Assembly (NCBI GenBank): GCA_000158135.1
Contig: DS999531.1
Location: forward strand, 1,416,669-1,480,668
Length of the DNA: 64,000 nt
Direction: 5' to 3'
DNA from: Rhodobacteraceae bacterium KLH11
Lineage (GTDB): Bacteria; Pseudomonadota; Alphaproteobacteria; Rhodobacterales; Rhodobacteraceae
Below, piece after piece: positions 1 to 8,616 of the stretch. A program made the position numbers and the translations under genes. Under the pieces are notes generated by a model. It was not told the DNA's origin, searched no databases, and worked only from the letters and a program-made list of their open reading frames with translations. Each line of letters opens with the position of its first letter. Positions within the stretch are counted from its first letter, which is position 1.

Positions 1-24
1 AAGCGCTCTCGTCAGAGAGCGCTT
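1..24 (-). terminator. Perfect hairpin downstream of ald
   Basis: A perfect inverted repeat with 10-base arms (AAGCGCTCTC and its complement) and a 4-base loop GTCA lies 17 bases after the ald stop codon. It is probably the ald transcription terminator. Any T-run would lie outside the window, so termination strength cannot be judged. Confidence 0.6.
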
Positions 25-40
25 TCAGGGGCGGGAGCGT

Positions 41-1159
41 TTATGATCTGACCACAACATCAGGGGCGACAACATCGATGCCCAGCGCTTTACCGACCGC
101 GTCATAGGTCAGTTGACCGGCATGTACGTTCAGCCCCGCCAAAAGATGCGGGTCATCCTGACAAGCCTGTTTCCAGCCCTTGTCTGCCAGCGACAGCATG
201 AACGGCATGGTGGCATTCCCCAGCGCGATGGTCGATGTCCGCGCAACCGCACCGGGCATGTTGGCCACGCAGTAGTGCATAACGCCATCAACTTCGTAGA
301 TCGGATCTGCGTGCGTGGTTGCTTTCGATGTCTCAAAACAGCCACCCTGATCAATGGCGACATCCACCAGTGCAGCACCGGGCTTCATGGTCGAAAGCTG
401 CGCGCGGGTGATGAGCTTGGGGGCCGCCGCGCCGGGGATCAGAACTGCGCCGATGACCAAATCGGCGTCCTGAATCAGTTCGGCAGTTGCCCCTGCGGTC
501 GAATACTGGTTCTTGAAGTGACCGCCAAACACGTCATCCAGATAGCGCAGGCGCGGCAATGAACGGTCCAGAACCGTAACATCAGCCCCCATCCCCGCTG
601 CGATCTTGGCTGCGTGGGTGCCGACAACGCCGCCGCCGATGACGATCACCTTGGCCGGTCCGACACCCGGAACACCGCCCATCAGAACGCCGCGTCCGCC
701 ATTGGCTTTCTGCAGGGTCCACGATCCGACCTGAGGGGCCAGACGGCCTGCGACCTCGGACATCGGTGCCAGCAAAGGCAGCCCGCCACTGGCGTCTGTC
801 ACGGTTTCATATGCAATCGCGGTACAGCCCGACTCCAGCAGATCATGGGTCTGATCCGGATCGGGGGCCAGATGCAGATAAGTGAACAGCAGCTGCCCTT
901 CGCGCAGCATCTTGCGTTCACCAGCTTGTGGTTCCTTGACCTTGACGATCATGTCTGCGGTGGCAAAGACCTCTTCCGCCGTGTCGACGATGCGCGCACC
1001 CGCGGCGACATAGGCCTCATTGTCAAAGCCCGCGCCCAATCCGGCGCCGGATTCGATGATGACGTCGTGACCGCGGGCAACAGCCTCGCCAGCCGCATTC
1101 GGAGTCACGCCAACGCGAAACTCCTGGGGTTTGATTTCCTTGGGGCAGCCGATTTTCAT
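41..1159 (-). CDS. ald: Alanine dehydrogenase
   Basis: NAD-dependent L-alanine dehydrogenase, which reversibly deaminates alanine to pyruvate and ammonia in the cytosol. The product is 372 residues, the usual family length. Residues known from the family fall at their canonical positions: R15, K75 and H96 for substrate binding and catalysis, D270 as the second catalytic residue, and a GGGVVG nucleotide-binding loop near residue 176. The ATG at 1159 is preferred over an upstream ATG at 1171 because GGAG lies 6 bases before it. The gene is divergent from an Lrp-type regulator, the arrangement typical of AldR-controlled ald genes, so alanine-responsive activation is likely but inferred. Confidence 0.95.
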   Translation of the reverse strand: MKIGCPKEIKPQEFRVGVTPNAAGEAVARGHDVIIESGAGLGAGFDNEAYVAAGARIVDTAEEVFATADMIVKVKEPQAGERKMLREGQLLFTYLHLAPDPDQTHDLLESGCTAIAYETVTDASGGLPLLAPMSEVAGRLAPQVGSWTLQKANGGRGVLMGGVPGVGPAKVIVIGGGVVGTHAAKIAAGMGADVTVLDRSLPRLRYLDDVFGGHFKNQYSTAGATAELIQDADLVIGAVLIPGAAAPKLITRAQLSTMKPGAALVDVAIDQGGCFETSKATTHADPIYEVDGVMHYCVANMPGAVARTSTIALGNATMPFMLSLADKGWKQACQDDPHLLAGLNVHAGQLTYDAVGKALGIDVVAPDVVVRS

Positions 1160-1245
1160 GAGAGACTCCATTCATTCACTGCCTAAATTATGGGCATGTT
1201 GCAGCGCAATTTTTGTGAAACTCTGCTTGCCAAATAGAAAAATCA

Positions 1246-1260
1246 CAGGAAAATATCCTG
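1246..1260. promoter_or_regulatory. Candidate Lrp/AldR operator between ald and its regulator
   Basis: The divergent intergenic region is unusually AT-rich. It contains a 15-base inverted repeat, CAGGA-AAATA-TCCTG, with 5-base arms around an AT core, about 35 bases before the regulator's start. Lrp/AsnC proteins typically bind such short dyads with AT-rich centres. The assignment rests on position and symmetry only. Confidence 0.4.
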
Positions 1261-1294
1261 ACAATATTCAATATCATGCAATAAAAGTGCGCCT

Positions 1295-1753
1295 ATGACG
1301 ATTGATGCAACCGATCGTAAGATTCTGGCCGCCTTGCAACGCAAGGGGCGGATGTCGAACGCAGACCTGTCGGATCAGGCGAATCTGTCGCCCTCGGCAT
1401 GTCACCGGCGTGTGCAGCGGCTTGAGGCCGAAGGCTATATCAAGGATTATGTCGCGCTGCTGGATGCCCGGAAACTGAACGTGCCGACCACCGTGTTTGT
1501 CGAGATCACGTTACGCGGGCAGGCAGAAGAGGTGCTGGAAGCGTTTGAAAAGGCGGTGGCCCGGATACCCGATGTGCTGGAGTGTCACCTGATGGCAGGG
1601 ACGGCCGATTATATCCTGAAGGTGGTTGCAGAAGATACCGAGGATTTCGCCCGTATTCACCGTCAGTACCTGTCGCGGCTGCCCGGCGTGGCGCAGATGC
1701 AAAGCTCATTTGCCCTGCGCACGGTTTTCAAAACCACCGCCTTGCCGGTCTGA
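1295..1753 (+). CDS. Lrp/AsnC family regulator, AldR-like
   Basis: A 152-residue DNA-binding protein of the leucine-responsive (feast/famine) family. The N-terminal helix-turn-helix spans about residues 4-50 (MSNADLSDQANLSPSACHRR region). The C-terminal ligand-binding RAM domain (about 70-145) is a ferredoxin-like fold that normally binds an amino acid. It is transcribed away from ald, so its likely job is activation of ald in response to alanine. The ribosome binding site before the ATG is weak. The class is certain; the alanine specificity is inferred from context. Confidence 0.9.
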   Translation: MTIDATDRKILAALQRKGRMSNADLSDQANLSPSACHRRVQRLEAEGYIKDYVALLDARKLNVPTTVFVEITLRGQAEEVLEAFEKAVARIPDVLECHLMAGTADYILKVVAEDTEDFARIHRQYLSRLPGVAQMQSSFALRTVFKTTALPV

Positions 1754-1923
1754 ACCCTGTGTTCAAGCGATTGGCCTTGCGGCAATTCCGCTGCTTGTAT
1801 ACGGCGCGGGGGCGCGTCAGACTCGCAGATGCCTGACCTTTTGCCACCCGGTGTCACCCACTGACATCCGACGGTTACACAGGCCCGATATGGTCCGAAC
1901 CCGAAACGAATAAGGAGCAGACC

Positions 1924-2841
1924 TTGGCTTACGAAAATGACAGCGCCCCCAAAGACTGGCTGGAAGCCGAACTGGAAGACACGCTGGACGAAGATTTTGA
2001 GATTGAGTTCAGCGAACCCATGCTCTCGGTCGAGGTGCGCAAGATCTACAAGGATCAGCATCCCGACATGCTGGATCGCAAGGTCTATTTCCGCAATCTG
2101 CTGCGTCTGCAGGCCGAGTTGATCAAGGTTCAGGATTGGGTTGTCCATACCGGGGCAAAGGTCTGCATTCTGTTCGAAGGTCGCGACAGCGCCGGTAAGG
2201 GAGGTGTGATCAAGCGGATCACCCAGCGCCTGAATCCGCGCGTGGCACGTGTTGTCGCGCTGCCTGCACCCAGCCGTCGTGAGCAAAGCCAGTGGTATTT
2301 CCAGCGCTATGTGCCGCATCTGCCCGCAGCTGGCGAAATCGTGTTCTTTGACCGGTCATGGTATAACCGCGCCGGGGTCGAGCGGGTGATGGGGTTTGCC
2401 AACGAAGATCAGGTTGAGCAGTTTTTTCAGGACGTTCCGGAATTTGAACGGATGCTGGTACGTTCGGGGATCATTTTGCTGAAATACTGGTTCTCGATCA
2501 CTGATGAAGAGCAGCAATTGCGATTCCTGATGCGTATTCACGACCCGATGAAGCAATGGAAGCTGTCACCGATGGATCTGGAATCCCGCGTCCGGTGGGA
2601 GGCTTACACCAAGGCCAAGGAAGATATGTTCTTTCGCACCAATATCTCGGAGGCACCGTGGTACATTGTTGAAGGCAACGACAAAAAGCGCGAGCGGCTC
2701 AATTGTATCGAGCATCTGCTGACCAAGATTCCGTATGAGGACGTGCCGCATGACAAGGTCAACCTGCCCGACCGGCGCTACAACCCGGAATATGAACGCC
2801 GGATTTTGCCGGATGAGCTTTATGTGCCAAAGATTTACTGA
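1924..2841 (+). CDS. ppk2: Polyphosphate kinase 2 (PPK2)
   Basis: Transfers phosphate between polyphosphate and nucleoside diphosphates in the cytosol. The 305-residue single-domain length fits class I PPK2 enzymes, which make GTP/ATP from NDPs and are common in roseobacters. The P-loop is at residues 85-94 (EGRDSAGKGG) and the Walker B-like segment FFDRSWYNR at 141-149. The start is a TTG at 1924 preceded by AAGGAG with a 6-base spacing. The first 35 residues are an acidic extension. The gene stands alone, facing the CAP-domain gene across a shared hairpin. Confidence 0.95.
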   Translation: MAYENDSAPKDWLEAELEDTLDEDFEIEFSEPMLSVEVRKIYKDQHPDMLDRKVYFRNLLRLQAELIKVQDWVVHTGAKVCILFEGRDSAGKGGVIKRITQRLNPRVARVVALPAPSRREQSQWYFQRYVPHLPAAGEIVFFDRSWYNRAGVERVMGFANEDQVEQFFQDVPEFERMLVRSGIILLKYWFSITDEEQQLRFLMRIHDPMKQWKLSPMDLESRVRWEAYTKAKEDMFFRTNISEAPWYIVEGNDKKRERLNCIEHLLTKIPYEDVPHDKVNLPDRRYNPEYERRILPDELYVPKIY

Positions 2842-2855
2842 TTTTGGGTTTGTGT

Positions 2856-2881
2856 GGTGCGGGGAAGCACGCCCCCGCACC
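2856..2881. terminator. Hairpin between convergent ppk2 and the CAP-domain gene
   Basis: GGTGCGGGG and CCCCGCACC form a 9-base-pair GC-rich stem with an 8-base loop in the 52-base gap between two convergent genes. T-rich sequence follows on the plus strand and A/T sequence precedes it. A bidirectional terminator is the simplest reading. Confidence 0.55.
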
Positions 2882-2893
2882 TGGTTGGTTTGA

Positions 2894-4153
2894 TTACCCG
2901 AAGTCAAACCCGCAATTCATTTCGAAGACAAACATGCCGCACATGTCGTCATTCATGTCCTCGACCATGGTTTCAGTTGTGTCGACCATATCGTCAGCCG
3001 CATCGCCACCCATCACCAGATCGATATCATCCATCTCGGGCGTTGTGTCGGCTTGCTGGACCGGCGCCCATTCGAACTCGTCAAAATGGGCCTGCAGAGC
3101 ATTGACGAAAGCCTCGATCGCGGCAAGGAACGCCTGAACATCGAAACAATCCGCACCGGGGTCACCCGTCTCGACGATATCGACATCAGGTGTTTCGGGG
3201 TCGGGCTCTTCGACCTCGGTTACATCGGTGTCTGGTGTTTCCGGCTCCTCAACATCGGTCACGGGCTCTTCAACTTCCGTCACATCGGCGTCGGGCGTTT
3301 CTGGGTCTTCCGTTTCAGTGACATCGGTATCCGGAGTCTCGTCGGCTGGCTCCTCGGTCTCAGTGACGTCTGTATCCGGAGTCTCGTCGGTTGGCTCCTC
3401 GGTTTCAGTGACGTCTGTATCCGGAGTTTCGTCGGCTGGTTCCTCGGTTTCGGTGACGTCTGTGTCCGGGGTATCGTCAGTTGGTTCCTCGGTCTCAGTG
3501 ACGTCTGTGTCCGGGGTATCGTCGGTCGGTTCCTCAGTCTCTGTGACATCGGTATCCGGGGTCTCATCCACAGGGTCTTCTGTTTCAGTGACATCCGTGT
3601 CCGGCACTTCGGGCTCAATGGGGGTGGTGACCTCTTCGTCTTCCGGTTCAGTTACCTCGTCAACTGGTGGGGTTACGGGCGGGGTGGTGCCGCCGTTGTC
3701 CAGAACGACATCGCCCTGGGTTGCTGCAAAGTTCTGAGTAACCATAACGGCGTCGTAGCCTTGCATATCGCCTTCTTCGATCCCGATGCCGATATATTTG
3801 AAATCGGGGTTCAGAATATTGGCGCGATGGCCGGGGCTGTTCATCAGGTTCTGGTGCAACTGGGCCACGTCATCGCTGATACCCGGCGCGCCGCGTTCCG
3901 ACTGCCAGGCGATGTTTTCGCCGGTGCGCCAGCTGCCGGACAGGTCGAACCCGGCTGCCTGCATCCGCTGGGTCGCAGATGAGCCGCCCTGACCGGTGTG
4001 GCTGAAGCGGTCGGTATCCAGCATCCATTCGCTGTGATCCTCGGACGATTCGTTCAGTCGGGTTTCAAGTTGCAGGGGATCAAGACCGCGGGATGTGCGT
4101 TCCTGGTTGATCAGCGCCAGCATTTCGCGCTCGACCGTACTTGCTATCGACAT
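2894..4153 (-). CDS. CAP-domain (SCP/YkwD-like) protein with acidic tandem-repeat linker
   Basis: A 419-residue protein. Residues about 8-145 form a CAP domain with the family's His/Glu cavity residues visible (H40 and H52, E79 in GENIAW, H109 in PGHRANI). A Pro/Thr-rich hinge follows, then about ten copies of an acidic unit, PDTDVTETEEP plus spacer, at residues 184-333. A separate C-terminal region holds three cysteines (C336, C405, C414). CAP proteins are usually extracellular, but no signal peptide or lipobox is visible, so the export route is unknown. The ATG at 4153 has GGAGG 5 bases upstream. The molecular role is unknown. Confidence 0.85.
   Translation of the reverse strand: MSIASTVEREMLALINQERTSRGLDPLQLETRLNESSEDHSEWMLDTDRFSHTGQGGSSATQRMQAAGFDLSGSWRTGENIAWQSERGAPGISDDVAQLHQNLMNSPGHRANILNPDFKYIGIGIEEGDMQGYDAVMVTQNFAATQGDVVLDNGGTTPPVTPPVDEVTEPEDEEVTTPIEPEVPDTDVTETEDPVDETPDTDVTETEEPTDDTPDTDVTETEEPTDDTPDTDVTETEEPADETPDTDVTETEEPTDETPDTDVTETEEPADETPDTDVTETEDPETPDADVTEVEEPVTDVEEPETPDTDVTEVEEPDPETPDVDIVETGDPGADCFDVQAFLAAIEAFVNALQAHFDEFEWAPVQQADTTPEMDDIDLVMGGDAADDMVDTTETMVEDMNDDMCGMFVFEMNCGFDFG
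3335..3604 (-). repeat. 45-base in-frame tandem repeat (6 units) in the CAP gene
   Basis: Six consecutive 15-residue units (residues 184-273 of the CAP protein) correspond to 45-base DNA repeats differing at few positions. Shorter or diverged units continue to about 3155. The array keeps the reading frame and encodes an Asp/Glu/Thr/Pro-rich linker. Such arrays readily gain or lose units, so linker length probably varies between strains. Confidence 0.85.
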
Positions 4154-4367
4154 CAGTGCCTCCGTTTTGTTTGTGTCTGAGTGGACGGGCTCACTTACAG
4201 ACGATCAAAACGCGGTGAACAGAGGTGGGTTCAGTTCGGGTGTGTTTAGGCGGCGAAATGCAACTGTTCGGCGATTCGCTGCGCTGTAAAATGCCGACCA
4301 AGCCGCGCACCGCACACTCGGCAAGGAACCGCAGCCGATATCCCTGCGATCGGCAAAATAACTTGCC
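4154..4367. other. Intergenic stretch without a recognisable gene
   Basis: Between the start of the CAP-domain gene and the rpsU terminator I see no open frame with coding character and no RNA gene. It should carry the CAP-gene promoter, which I cannot place. Confidence 0.5.
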
Positions 4368-4380
4368 CTGAAAACGACAA

Positions 4381-4404
4381 ACCCCCGGGCGAGGCCTCGG
4401 GGGT
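4381..4404 (-). terminator. rpsU terminator
   Basis: On the minus strand ACCCCCG and CGGGGGT form a 7-base-pair stem with a 10-base loop, followed by TTTGTCGTTTTC. This is a typical rho-independent signal located about 45 bases after the rpsU stop codon. Confidence 0.65.
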
Positions 4405-4447
4405 CGTCAAATAGTGTCATCCAAAGCTGGACGAGCACGGTACGCTC

Positions 4448-4654
4448 TTAGAGCAAACCTTCGCGCTGTGCTTTCTTGCGCGCCAGCTTACGGGCACGGC
4501 GGATCGCTTCAGCTTTCTCGCGCGCTTTTTTCTCGGACGGTTTCTCGAAATGTTGCTTCAGCTTCATTTCACGGAACACGCCTTCGCGCTGCAGCTTTTT
4601 CTTCAGGGCACGAAGCGCCTGATCGACATTGTTGTCGCGAACACTAACCTGCAT
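4448..4654 (-). CDS. rpsU: 30S ribosomal protein S21
   Basis: A 68-residue basic protein beginning [20 protein letters not shown], the hallmark S21 sequence, with a Lys/Arg-rich C-terminal tail. It binds the 30S platform near the anti-Shine-Dalgarno region and assists initiation on natural mRNAs. The ATG is preceded by AAAGGTGG. It is monocistronic, with its own hairpin terminator and a promoter in the region shared with the divergent COQ9 gene. Confidence 0.97.
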   Translation of the reverse strand: MQVSVRDNNVDQALRALKKKLQREGVFREMKLKQHFEKPSEKKAREKAEAIRRARKLARKKAQREGLL

Positions 4655-4707
4655 GTGGTTGTCACCACCTTTCTAGATAGAGTTGCAAGGAAATTGCGGG
4701 AAGTGGC

Positions 4708-4736
4708 CGTATAGCAAAGCGATCCTAACTTGTCTA
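4708..4736 (-). promoter_or_regulatory. Putative sigma-70 promoter of rpsU
   Basis: On the minus strand TAGACA and TATACG are separated by 17 bases, a good match to -35/-10 geometry, about 55 bases before the rpsU ATG. Predicted by eye only. Confidence 0.35.
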
Positions 4737-4765
4737 GTACTGGACCCGAGAACCGGAGGCCCGAC

Positions 4766-5458
4766 ATGACCGCGACCTATGAAGACACCAAGGAACAGCT
4801 CTTGAATGCGATTCTGAACCATGTGCCGTTTGACGGCTGGTCAGAAACAAGCTTTCGCGCCGCGATTGCTGATTGCGATCTGGATGCGGGGCTGGCTCAG
4901 GCCATCTGCCCGCGCGGTGCTGTCGATCTGGCGCTGGCCTTTCATGCGCGGGGCGATGCCGCGATGTTGGAACGGTTGCGCACTGAGGATCTGAGCGGGC
5001 TCAAATTCCGCGACAAAGTTGCTGCTGCGGTACGGTTTCGCCTGCAGGCTGTCGAAGACAAAGAGGCGGTGCGCCGGGGCGTTACCCTGTTTGCGTTGCC
5101 CATGCATGCAGCGGACGGGGCCAGGGCGGTCTGGGGGACCTGCGATCTTATCTGGGATGCTTTGGGTGACAGTTCGGAGGATGTGAACTGGTACACCAAA
5201 CGTGCGACGCTTTCAGGGGTATACTCATCGACCTTGCTGTACTGGCTGGGCGATGACAGCCCGGGGCATCAGGCGACATGGGAATTCCTCGACCGCCGGA
5301 TCGAGGGCGTGATGCAGTTCGAAAAGCTCAAGGCACAGGTGAATAGCAATCCTTTGCTGAAACCGTTTCTGGCGGTACCCAACTGGCTGGCGGGTCAGGT
5401 GAAAGCGCCGTTGAAAGCGCCCCGGGACCTGCCCGGTTCGCTATCCTCGGGAAAATAG
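4766..5458 (+). CDS. COQ9-family ubiquinone biosynthesis protein
   Basis: A 230-residue protein of the COQ9 family, which is TetR-like in fold but binds lipid (ubiquinone precursors) and helps the COQ7 hydroxylation step in mitochondria and alphaproteobacteria. The DGWSETSFRAA motif at residues 20-30 and the W-rich segment near 125-150 (DLIWDALGDSS, DVNWYTKRATL) are characteristic. The ATG at 4766 is chosen over an in-frame TTG at 4730 because GGAGG lies 6 bases before it. It is divergent from rpsU and followed by a quinone oxidoreductase-like gene about 70 bases downstream, so the two may be cotranscribed. Confidence 0.92.
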   Translation: MTATYEDTKEQLLNAILNHVPFDGWSETSFRAAIADCDLDAGLAQAICPRGAVDLALAFHARGDAAMLERLRTEDLSGLKFRDKVAAAVRFRLQAVEDKEAVRRGVTLFALPMHAADGARAVWGTCDLIWDALGDSSEDVNWYTKRATLSGVYSSTLLYWLGDDSPGHQATWEFLDRRIEGVMQFEKLKAQVNSNPLLKPFLAVPNWLAGQVKAPLKAPRDLPGSLSSGK

Positions 5459-5530
5459 ATGCAGCAAGTTCACTTGCGGCTGGGCCTGTGTGACCCTGCC
5501 TGCTAGGCGTTGGGCAAAGGAGATATGCCG

Positions 5531-6517
5531 ATGAGCCAGACAATGCGCGCTGTCGAGATCACCCAACCGGGCGGCCCGGATGTTTTGCACCTGACCGAGC
5601 GTCCGGTGCCGGAACCAGCCATGGGTCAGGTGGTTCTGAAGGTCGCCTATGCGGGCGTGAACCGCCCGGATGCGCTGCAGCGGGCGGGCGCTTATGATCC
5701 GCCTCCGGGTGCGAGTGATCTGCCGGGGCTGGAAGCCTCGGGCGAGGTGGTCGCTGTCGGGGCAGGCGTCGAAGGGCTTGCGATCGGCGATCAGGTCTGT
5801 GCGCTGTTGCCGGGCGGCGGTTATGCCGAATATGTCGCAACACCTGCTGCCCATTGCCTGCCGGTTCCGTCGGGTATGGGGTTGAAAGAAGCCGCCTGCC
5901 TGCCCGAAACCTTCTTTACCGTGTGGTCGAACGTTTTTACCCGCGGAGGCCTGAAAGCAGGGGAGCGGTTTCTGGTCCATGGTGGCTCCAGCGGTATCGG
6001 GACCACTGCGATCCAGCTGGCCAATGCTTTTGGTGCCCGCGTTTTTGCCACGGCCGGATCGGCTGAGAAATGTGAGGCCTGTATCCGGTTGGGGGCGGAA
6101 AAGGCAATCAACTATCGGGACGAGGATTTCGTGGCTGCGATGCGGGCCGAAGGTGGGGCGAACCTGATCCTCGACATGGTGGGCGGCGATTATATCCCTC
6201 GCAACGTGAAGGCGCTGGCCGAGGATGGGCGGCTGGTCCAGATCGCCTTTCTGCAAGGCCCGGTCAGCGAATTGAACTTTTCCCTGATGATGGTCAAGCG
6301 CCTGACCCTGACCGGCAGCACTCTGCGCCCGCAAAGCGATCTGGCCAAGGCGCGTATTGCGCAGGATCTGCAAGAGGCCGTGTGGCCCCTGCTGGCGGCG
6401 GGAAAGGTGGCGCCGGTGATGGATTCCGAGTTCGACCTGGCCGATGCGGCAGCGGCCCATGAACGGATGGAAAGTTCGGGCCATATCGGCAAGATCGTTC
6501 TGAAGGTTTCGGGCTAA
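5531..6517 (+). CDS. NAD(P)H-quinone oxidoreductase, PIG3-like medium-chain reductase
   Basis: A 328-residue zinc-free member of the medium-chain dehydrogenase/reductase superfamily. It has the N-terminal GroES-like domain (about 1-120), a Rossmann domain with a GGSSGIGTTAIQ nucleotide-binding loop near residue 150, and the INYRDEDF segment typical of PIG3/TP53I3-type quinone reductases. Members reduce quinones or enones with NADPH in the cytosol. Start candidates are 5525 and 5531; AGGAG at 5518-5522 gives better spacing for 5531. The exact substrate is unknown. Confidence 0.9.
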   Translation: MSQTMRAVEITQPGGPDVLHLTERPVPEPAMGQVVLKVAYAGVNRPDALQRAGAYDPPPGASDLPGLEASGEVVAVGAGVEGLAIGDQVCALLPGGGYAEYVATPAAHCLPVPSGMGLKEAACLPETFFTVWSNVFTRGGLKAGERFLVHGGSSGIGTTAIQLANAFGARVFATAGSAEKCEACIRLGAEKAINYRDEDFVAAMRAEGGANLILDMVGGDYIPRNVKALAEDGRLVQIAFLQGPVSELNFSLMMVKRLTLTGSTLRPQSDLAKARIAQDLQEAVWPLLAAGKVAPVMDSEFDLADAAAAHERMESSGHIGKIVLKVSG

Positions 6518-6532
6518 ACCGGCCCCGCGCGG

Positions 6533-7390
6533 TCAGGCGACCGCCCGGCGATACAGATGCCATGTGGCGTGGCCCAGAATGGGCAGTACCACAATCAGCC
6601 CCAGCAGCATCGGGATGGCCCCCAGAATCAGCAGCGTGGCCACGATTGCCCCCCAGGCCAGTATCACGCTGGGGTTATGGCGCAGCACCCGGACCGAGGT
6701 CACGACGGCCACCGGCAGCCCTACCTTTCGGTCCAGCAGCAGCGGAAAGCTGACCACGCTCAGCGCCAGCGCGACCAGAGCAAAGACAAAACCGGTTGCG
6801 GTGCCAATAATGACCATGATCCAGCCCGCGCCGGTGGTGAACATCTCGGTCACGAAGGCCATCGCCGAGGTCGGAGGTTCCGGCCCGAGTGTTTGGGCAT
6901 AGATGCCCTGGGCGACCATCAGCCAGGCCAGCAGAAGCAGAACCAGATAGAAACCCAGTGCCAAAATGGCTCCGAAAGACGGGGATCGGAATACGCCGAA
7001 CGCATCCAGCCAATGCGCTTCGCCACCGTGTTCCCGTTTGCGGCTGATCTCATACAGCCCCACCGCAGCAACCGGCCCGATCAGGGCAAAGCCTGCGATC
7101 AGCGGGGCCAGCAGGGGCACCATATCCATGTTCAGCCCCAACCCGAACATCAGCAGGCCCGCAATCGGATAGATCAATACGATAAAGACCGCATCCGCGC
7201 GGGTTTCAAGGAAATCGGCGTATCCCGCCTTAAGGCAGGCGCGCAGGTCCTGCATCGTCAATGTGTGTACAATTGGCAGGGCGCGAACATCTGCGCTGCC
7301 AATCTCGGCCACGGCTTCTGTGACATGATCACTGGTTGCCCCAAAAGTTCGGGCAGCCCAGCTGATTGGGTTACCGATTGTCTTTTCCAT
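6533..7390 (-). CDS. DUF2189 integral membrane protein
   Basis: A 285-residue inner-membrane protein with about six hydrophobic segments between residues 55 and 280, matching the DUF2189 family (predicted integral membrane proteins of alphaproteobacteria). An N-terminal soluble stretch contains LPIVHTLTMQDLRACLKAG. The ATG at 7390 is preceded by AAGGGG with a 6-base spacing; long in-frame extensions upstream lack coding character. It converges on the preceding quinone reductase gene with 15 bases between stops. Function unknown. Confidence 0.85.
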   Translation of the reverse strand: MEKTIGNPISWAARTFGATSDHVTEAVAEIGSADVRALPIVHTLTMQDLRACLKAGYADFLETRADAVFIVLIYPIAGLLMFGLGLNMDMVPLLAPLIAGFALIGPVAAVGLYEISRKREHGGEAHWLDAFGVFRSPSFGAILALGFYLVLLLLAWLMVAQGIYAQTLGPEPPTSAMAFVTEMFTTGAGWIMVIIGTATGFVFALVALALSVVSFPLLLDRKVGLPVAVVTSVRVLRHNPSVILAWGAIVATLLILGAIPMLLGLIVVLPILGHATWHLYRRAVA

Positions 7391-7587
7391 CTTCATCCCC
7401 TTTTCTGGCGTGCATGTGCCGCGGGATGTCTCCGGTGTGGCAGGTACTCGTGACCGGAGCATCCGGCAAGGTCCACGCTTACTATAGCACATTTTGCGGG
7501 CGTTTGCCTGTTCACCGTTGCGCGACCGCAAGGATTGCCTTGCTGCCAAGGCGTGTTAGCTTTGGTTCACAGCACAAGGAGGGTAGC

Positions 7588-8571
7588 ATGCAGCAAACGG
7601 CGCGGACCGTTGTCATCCACGAAACCGGCGGGCCGGATGTTCTGAAAATCGAAGATCAATCCCTGGGTGATCCCGGGCCGGGCGAGGTGCGCATTCGTCA
7701 TCATGCCTGTGGGTTGAACTTCATCGATGTGTATCAGCGCAGCGGGCTTTATCCTATGGAGTTGCCTCATGCGCTGGGTATGGAGGCTGCCGGTGTGATT
7801 GAGGCAGTGGGCGAGGGGGTCACACATCTGGTCCCGGGTCAGCGTGCCGCCTATGCCGCCGCACCGTCGGGTGCGTATTCAGCAGCGCGCGTGATGCCTG
7901 CGGCGCAGATCTGCCCGCTGCCCGAAAGTATCTCGTTCCGCACCGCAGCGGCGATGATGCTGAAGGGGATGACGGTCGAGTATCTGTTTCACCGCACCAC
8001 CCCGCTGCGGCGCGGCGACACGGTGCTGTTCCATGCGGCTGCCGGGGGCGTTGGGCTGATCGCGTGCCAATGGGCCAAATCCGAGGGGATCACGCTGATC
8101 GGGACTGCGGGAACCGATGAGAAATGCAGCCTGGCGCAGTTCAACGGGGCGGCGCATTGCATCAATTACCGGACCGAGGATTTTGTTCAGCGCGTGGCCG
8201 AGATCACCGGCGGCAAAGGCGTTGATGCGGTGATGGATTCCATCGGGGCCGACACGTTTGAGGGATCACTGAACTGCCTGAAACCGCTGGGCATGATGAT
8301 TTCCTTCGGCAATGCCTCGGGGCCGGTGCCACCTGTCGATCTGGGTATGCTGGCGCAGCGCGGGTCTTTGAAGGTGACACGACCGACGCTGTTTACGCAT
8401 ATCGCCGATCATGCGGTATGTCAGGCCATGGCACGGCGACTGTTTGGCAAGGTCGAAGGGCGTGAGGTCAAGATCCATGTGGATCAGGAGTTCCCGCTGG
8501 ATCAGGTGGCCGAAGCGCACCGCGTGCTTGAGGCACGACAGACCACGGGCAGCACGGTTCTGGTGCCTTAG
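7588..8571 (+). CDS. qor: NADPH:quinone reductase (Qor type)
   Basis: A 327-residue cytosolic zinc-independent quinone/enone reductase of the Qor branch. The HACGLNFIDVYQRSGLYP segment near residues 37-55 and the HAAAGGVGLIACQWA nucleotide-binding loop around 148-163 are diagnostic. The ATG at 7588 has AAGGAGG upstream; a longer in-frame extension overlaps the divergent DUF2189 gene and is not credible. It is a second quinone reductase paralogue within 3 kb of the PIG3-like gene but about 33% similar by eye, so not a recent duplication. Confidence 0.93.
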   Translation: MQQTARTVVIHETGGPDVLKIEDQSLGDPGPGEVRIRHHACGLNFIDVYQRSGLYPMELPHALGMEAAGVIEAVGEGVTHLVPGQRAAYAAAPSGAYSAARVMPAAQICPLPESISFRTAAAMMLKGMTVEYLFHRTTPLRRGDTVLFHAAAGGVGLIACQWAKSEGITLIGTAGTDEKCSLAQFNGAAHCINYRTEDFVQRVAEITGGKGVDAVMDSIGADTFEGSLNCLKPLGMMISFGNASGPVPPVDLGMLAQRGSLKVTRPTLFTHIADHAVCQAMARRLFGKVEGREVKIHVDQEFPLDQVAEAHRVLEARQTTGSTVLVP

Positions 8572-8578
8572 TGATCAA

Positions 8579-8605
8579 GGCCCGGCGTTTGTTTATCGCC
8601 GGGCC
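8579..8605. terminator. Bidirectional hairpin between qor and the beta-barrel gene
   Basis: GGCCCGGCG and CGCCGGGCC form a perfect 9-base-pair stem with a 9-base T-rich loop in the 45-base gap between convergent genes. The flanks are only weakly T-rich, so termination is likely but not certain. Confidence 0.55.
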
Positions 8606-8616
8606 ACATCTTTCGG

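Noticed and set aside
3335-3604. Possible CRISPR array from regularly spaced repeats
   Set aside because: The 45-base units are contiguous and in frame with no unique spacers, and no cas gene is near; it is a coding tandem repeat.
3053-3982. Long plus-strand frame with Val/Ser/Cys/Phe-rich repeats
   Set aside because: It is the antisense of the repetitive acidic linker of the CAP gene; its repeats mirror the 45-base units and it has no ribosome site or recognisable domain.
4205-4438. Minus-strand frame upstream of the CAP gene
   Set aside because: It runs into the rpsU terminator hairpin, lacks a ribosome site and has no family resemblance.
5441-6484. 347-codon minus-strand frame
   Set aside because: Antisense to the quinone reductase gene, which has clear motifs and a good start; the frame's translation is Arg/His/Gln-rich shadow sequence.
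6557-7453. Plus-strand frame of 298 codons
   Set aside because: Antisense to the DUF2189 membrane protein; the Gln/His/Pro-rich composition is what hydrophobic helices give on the other strand.
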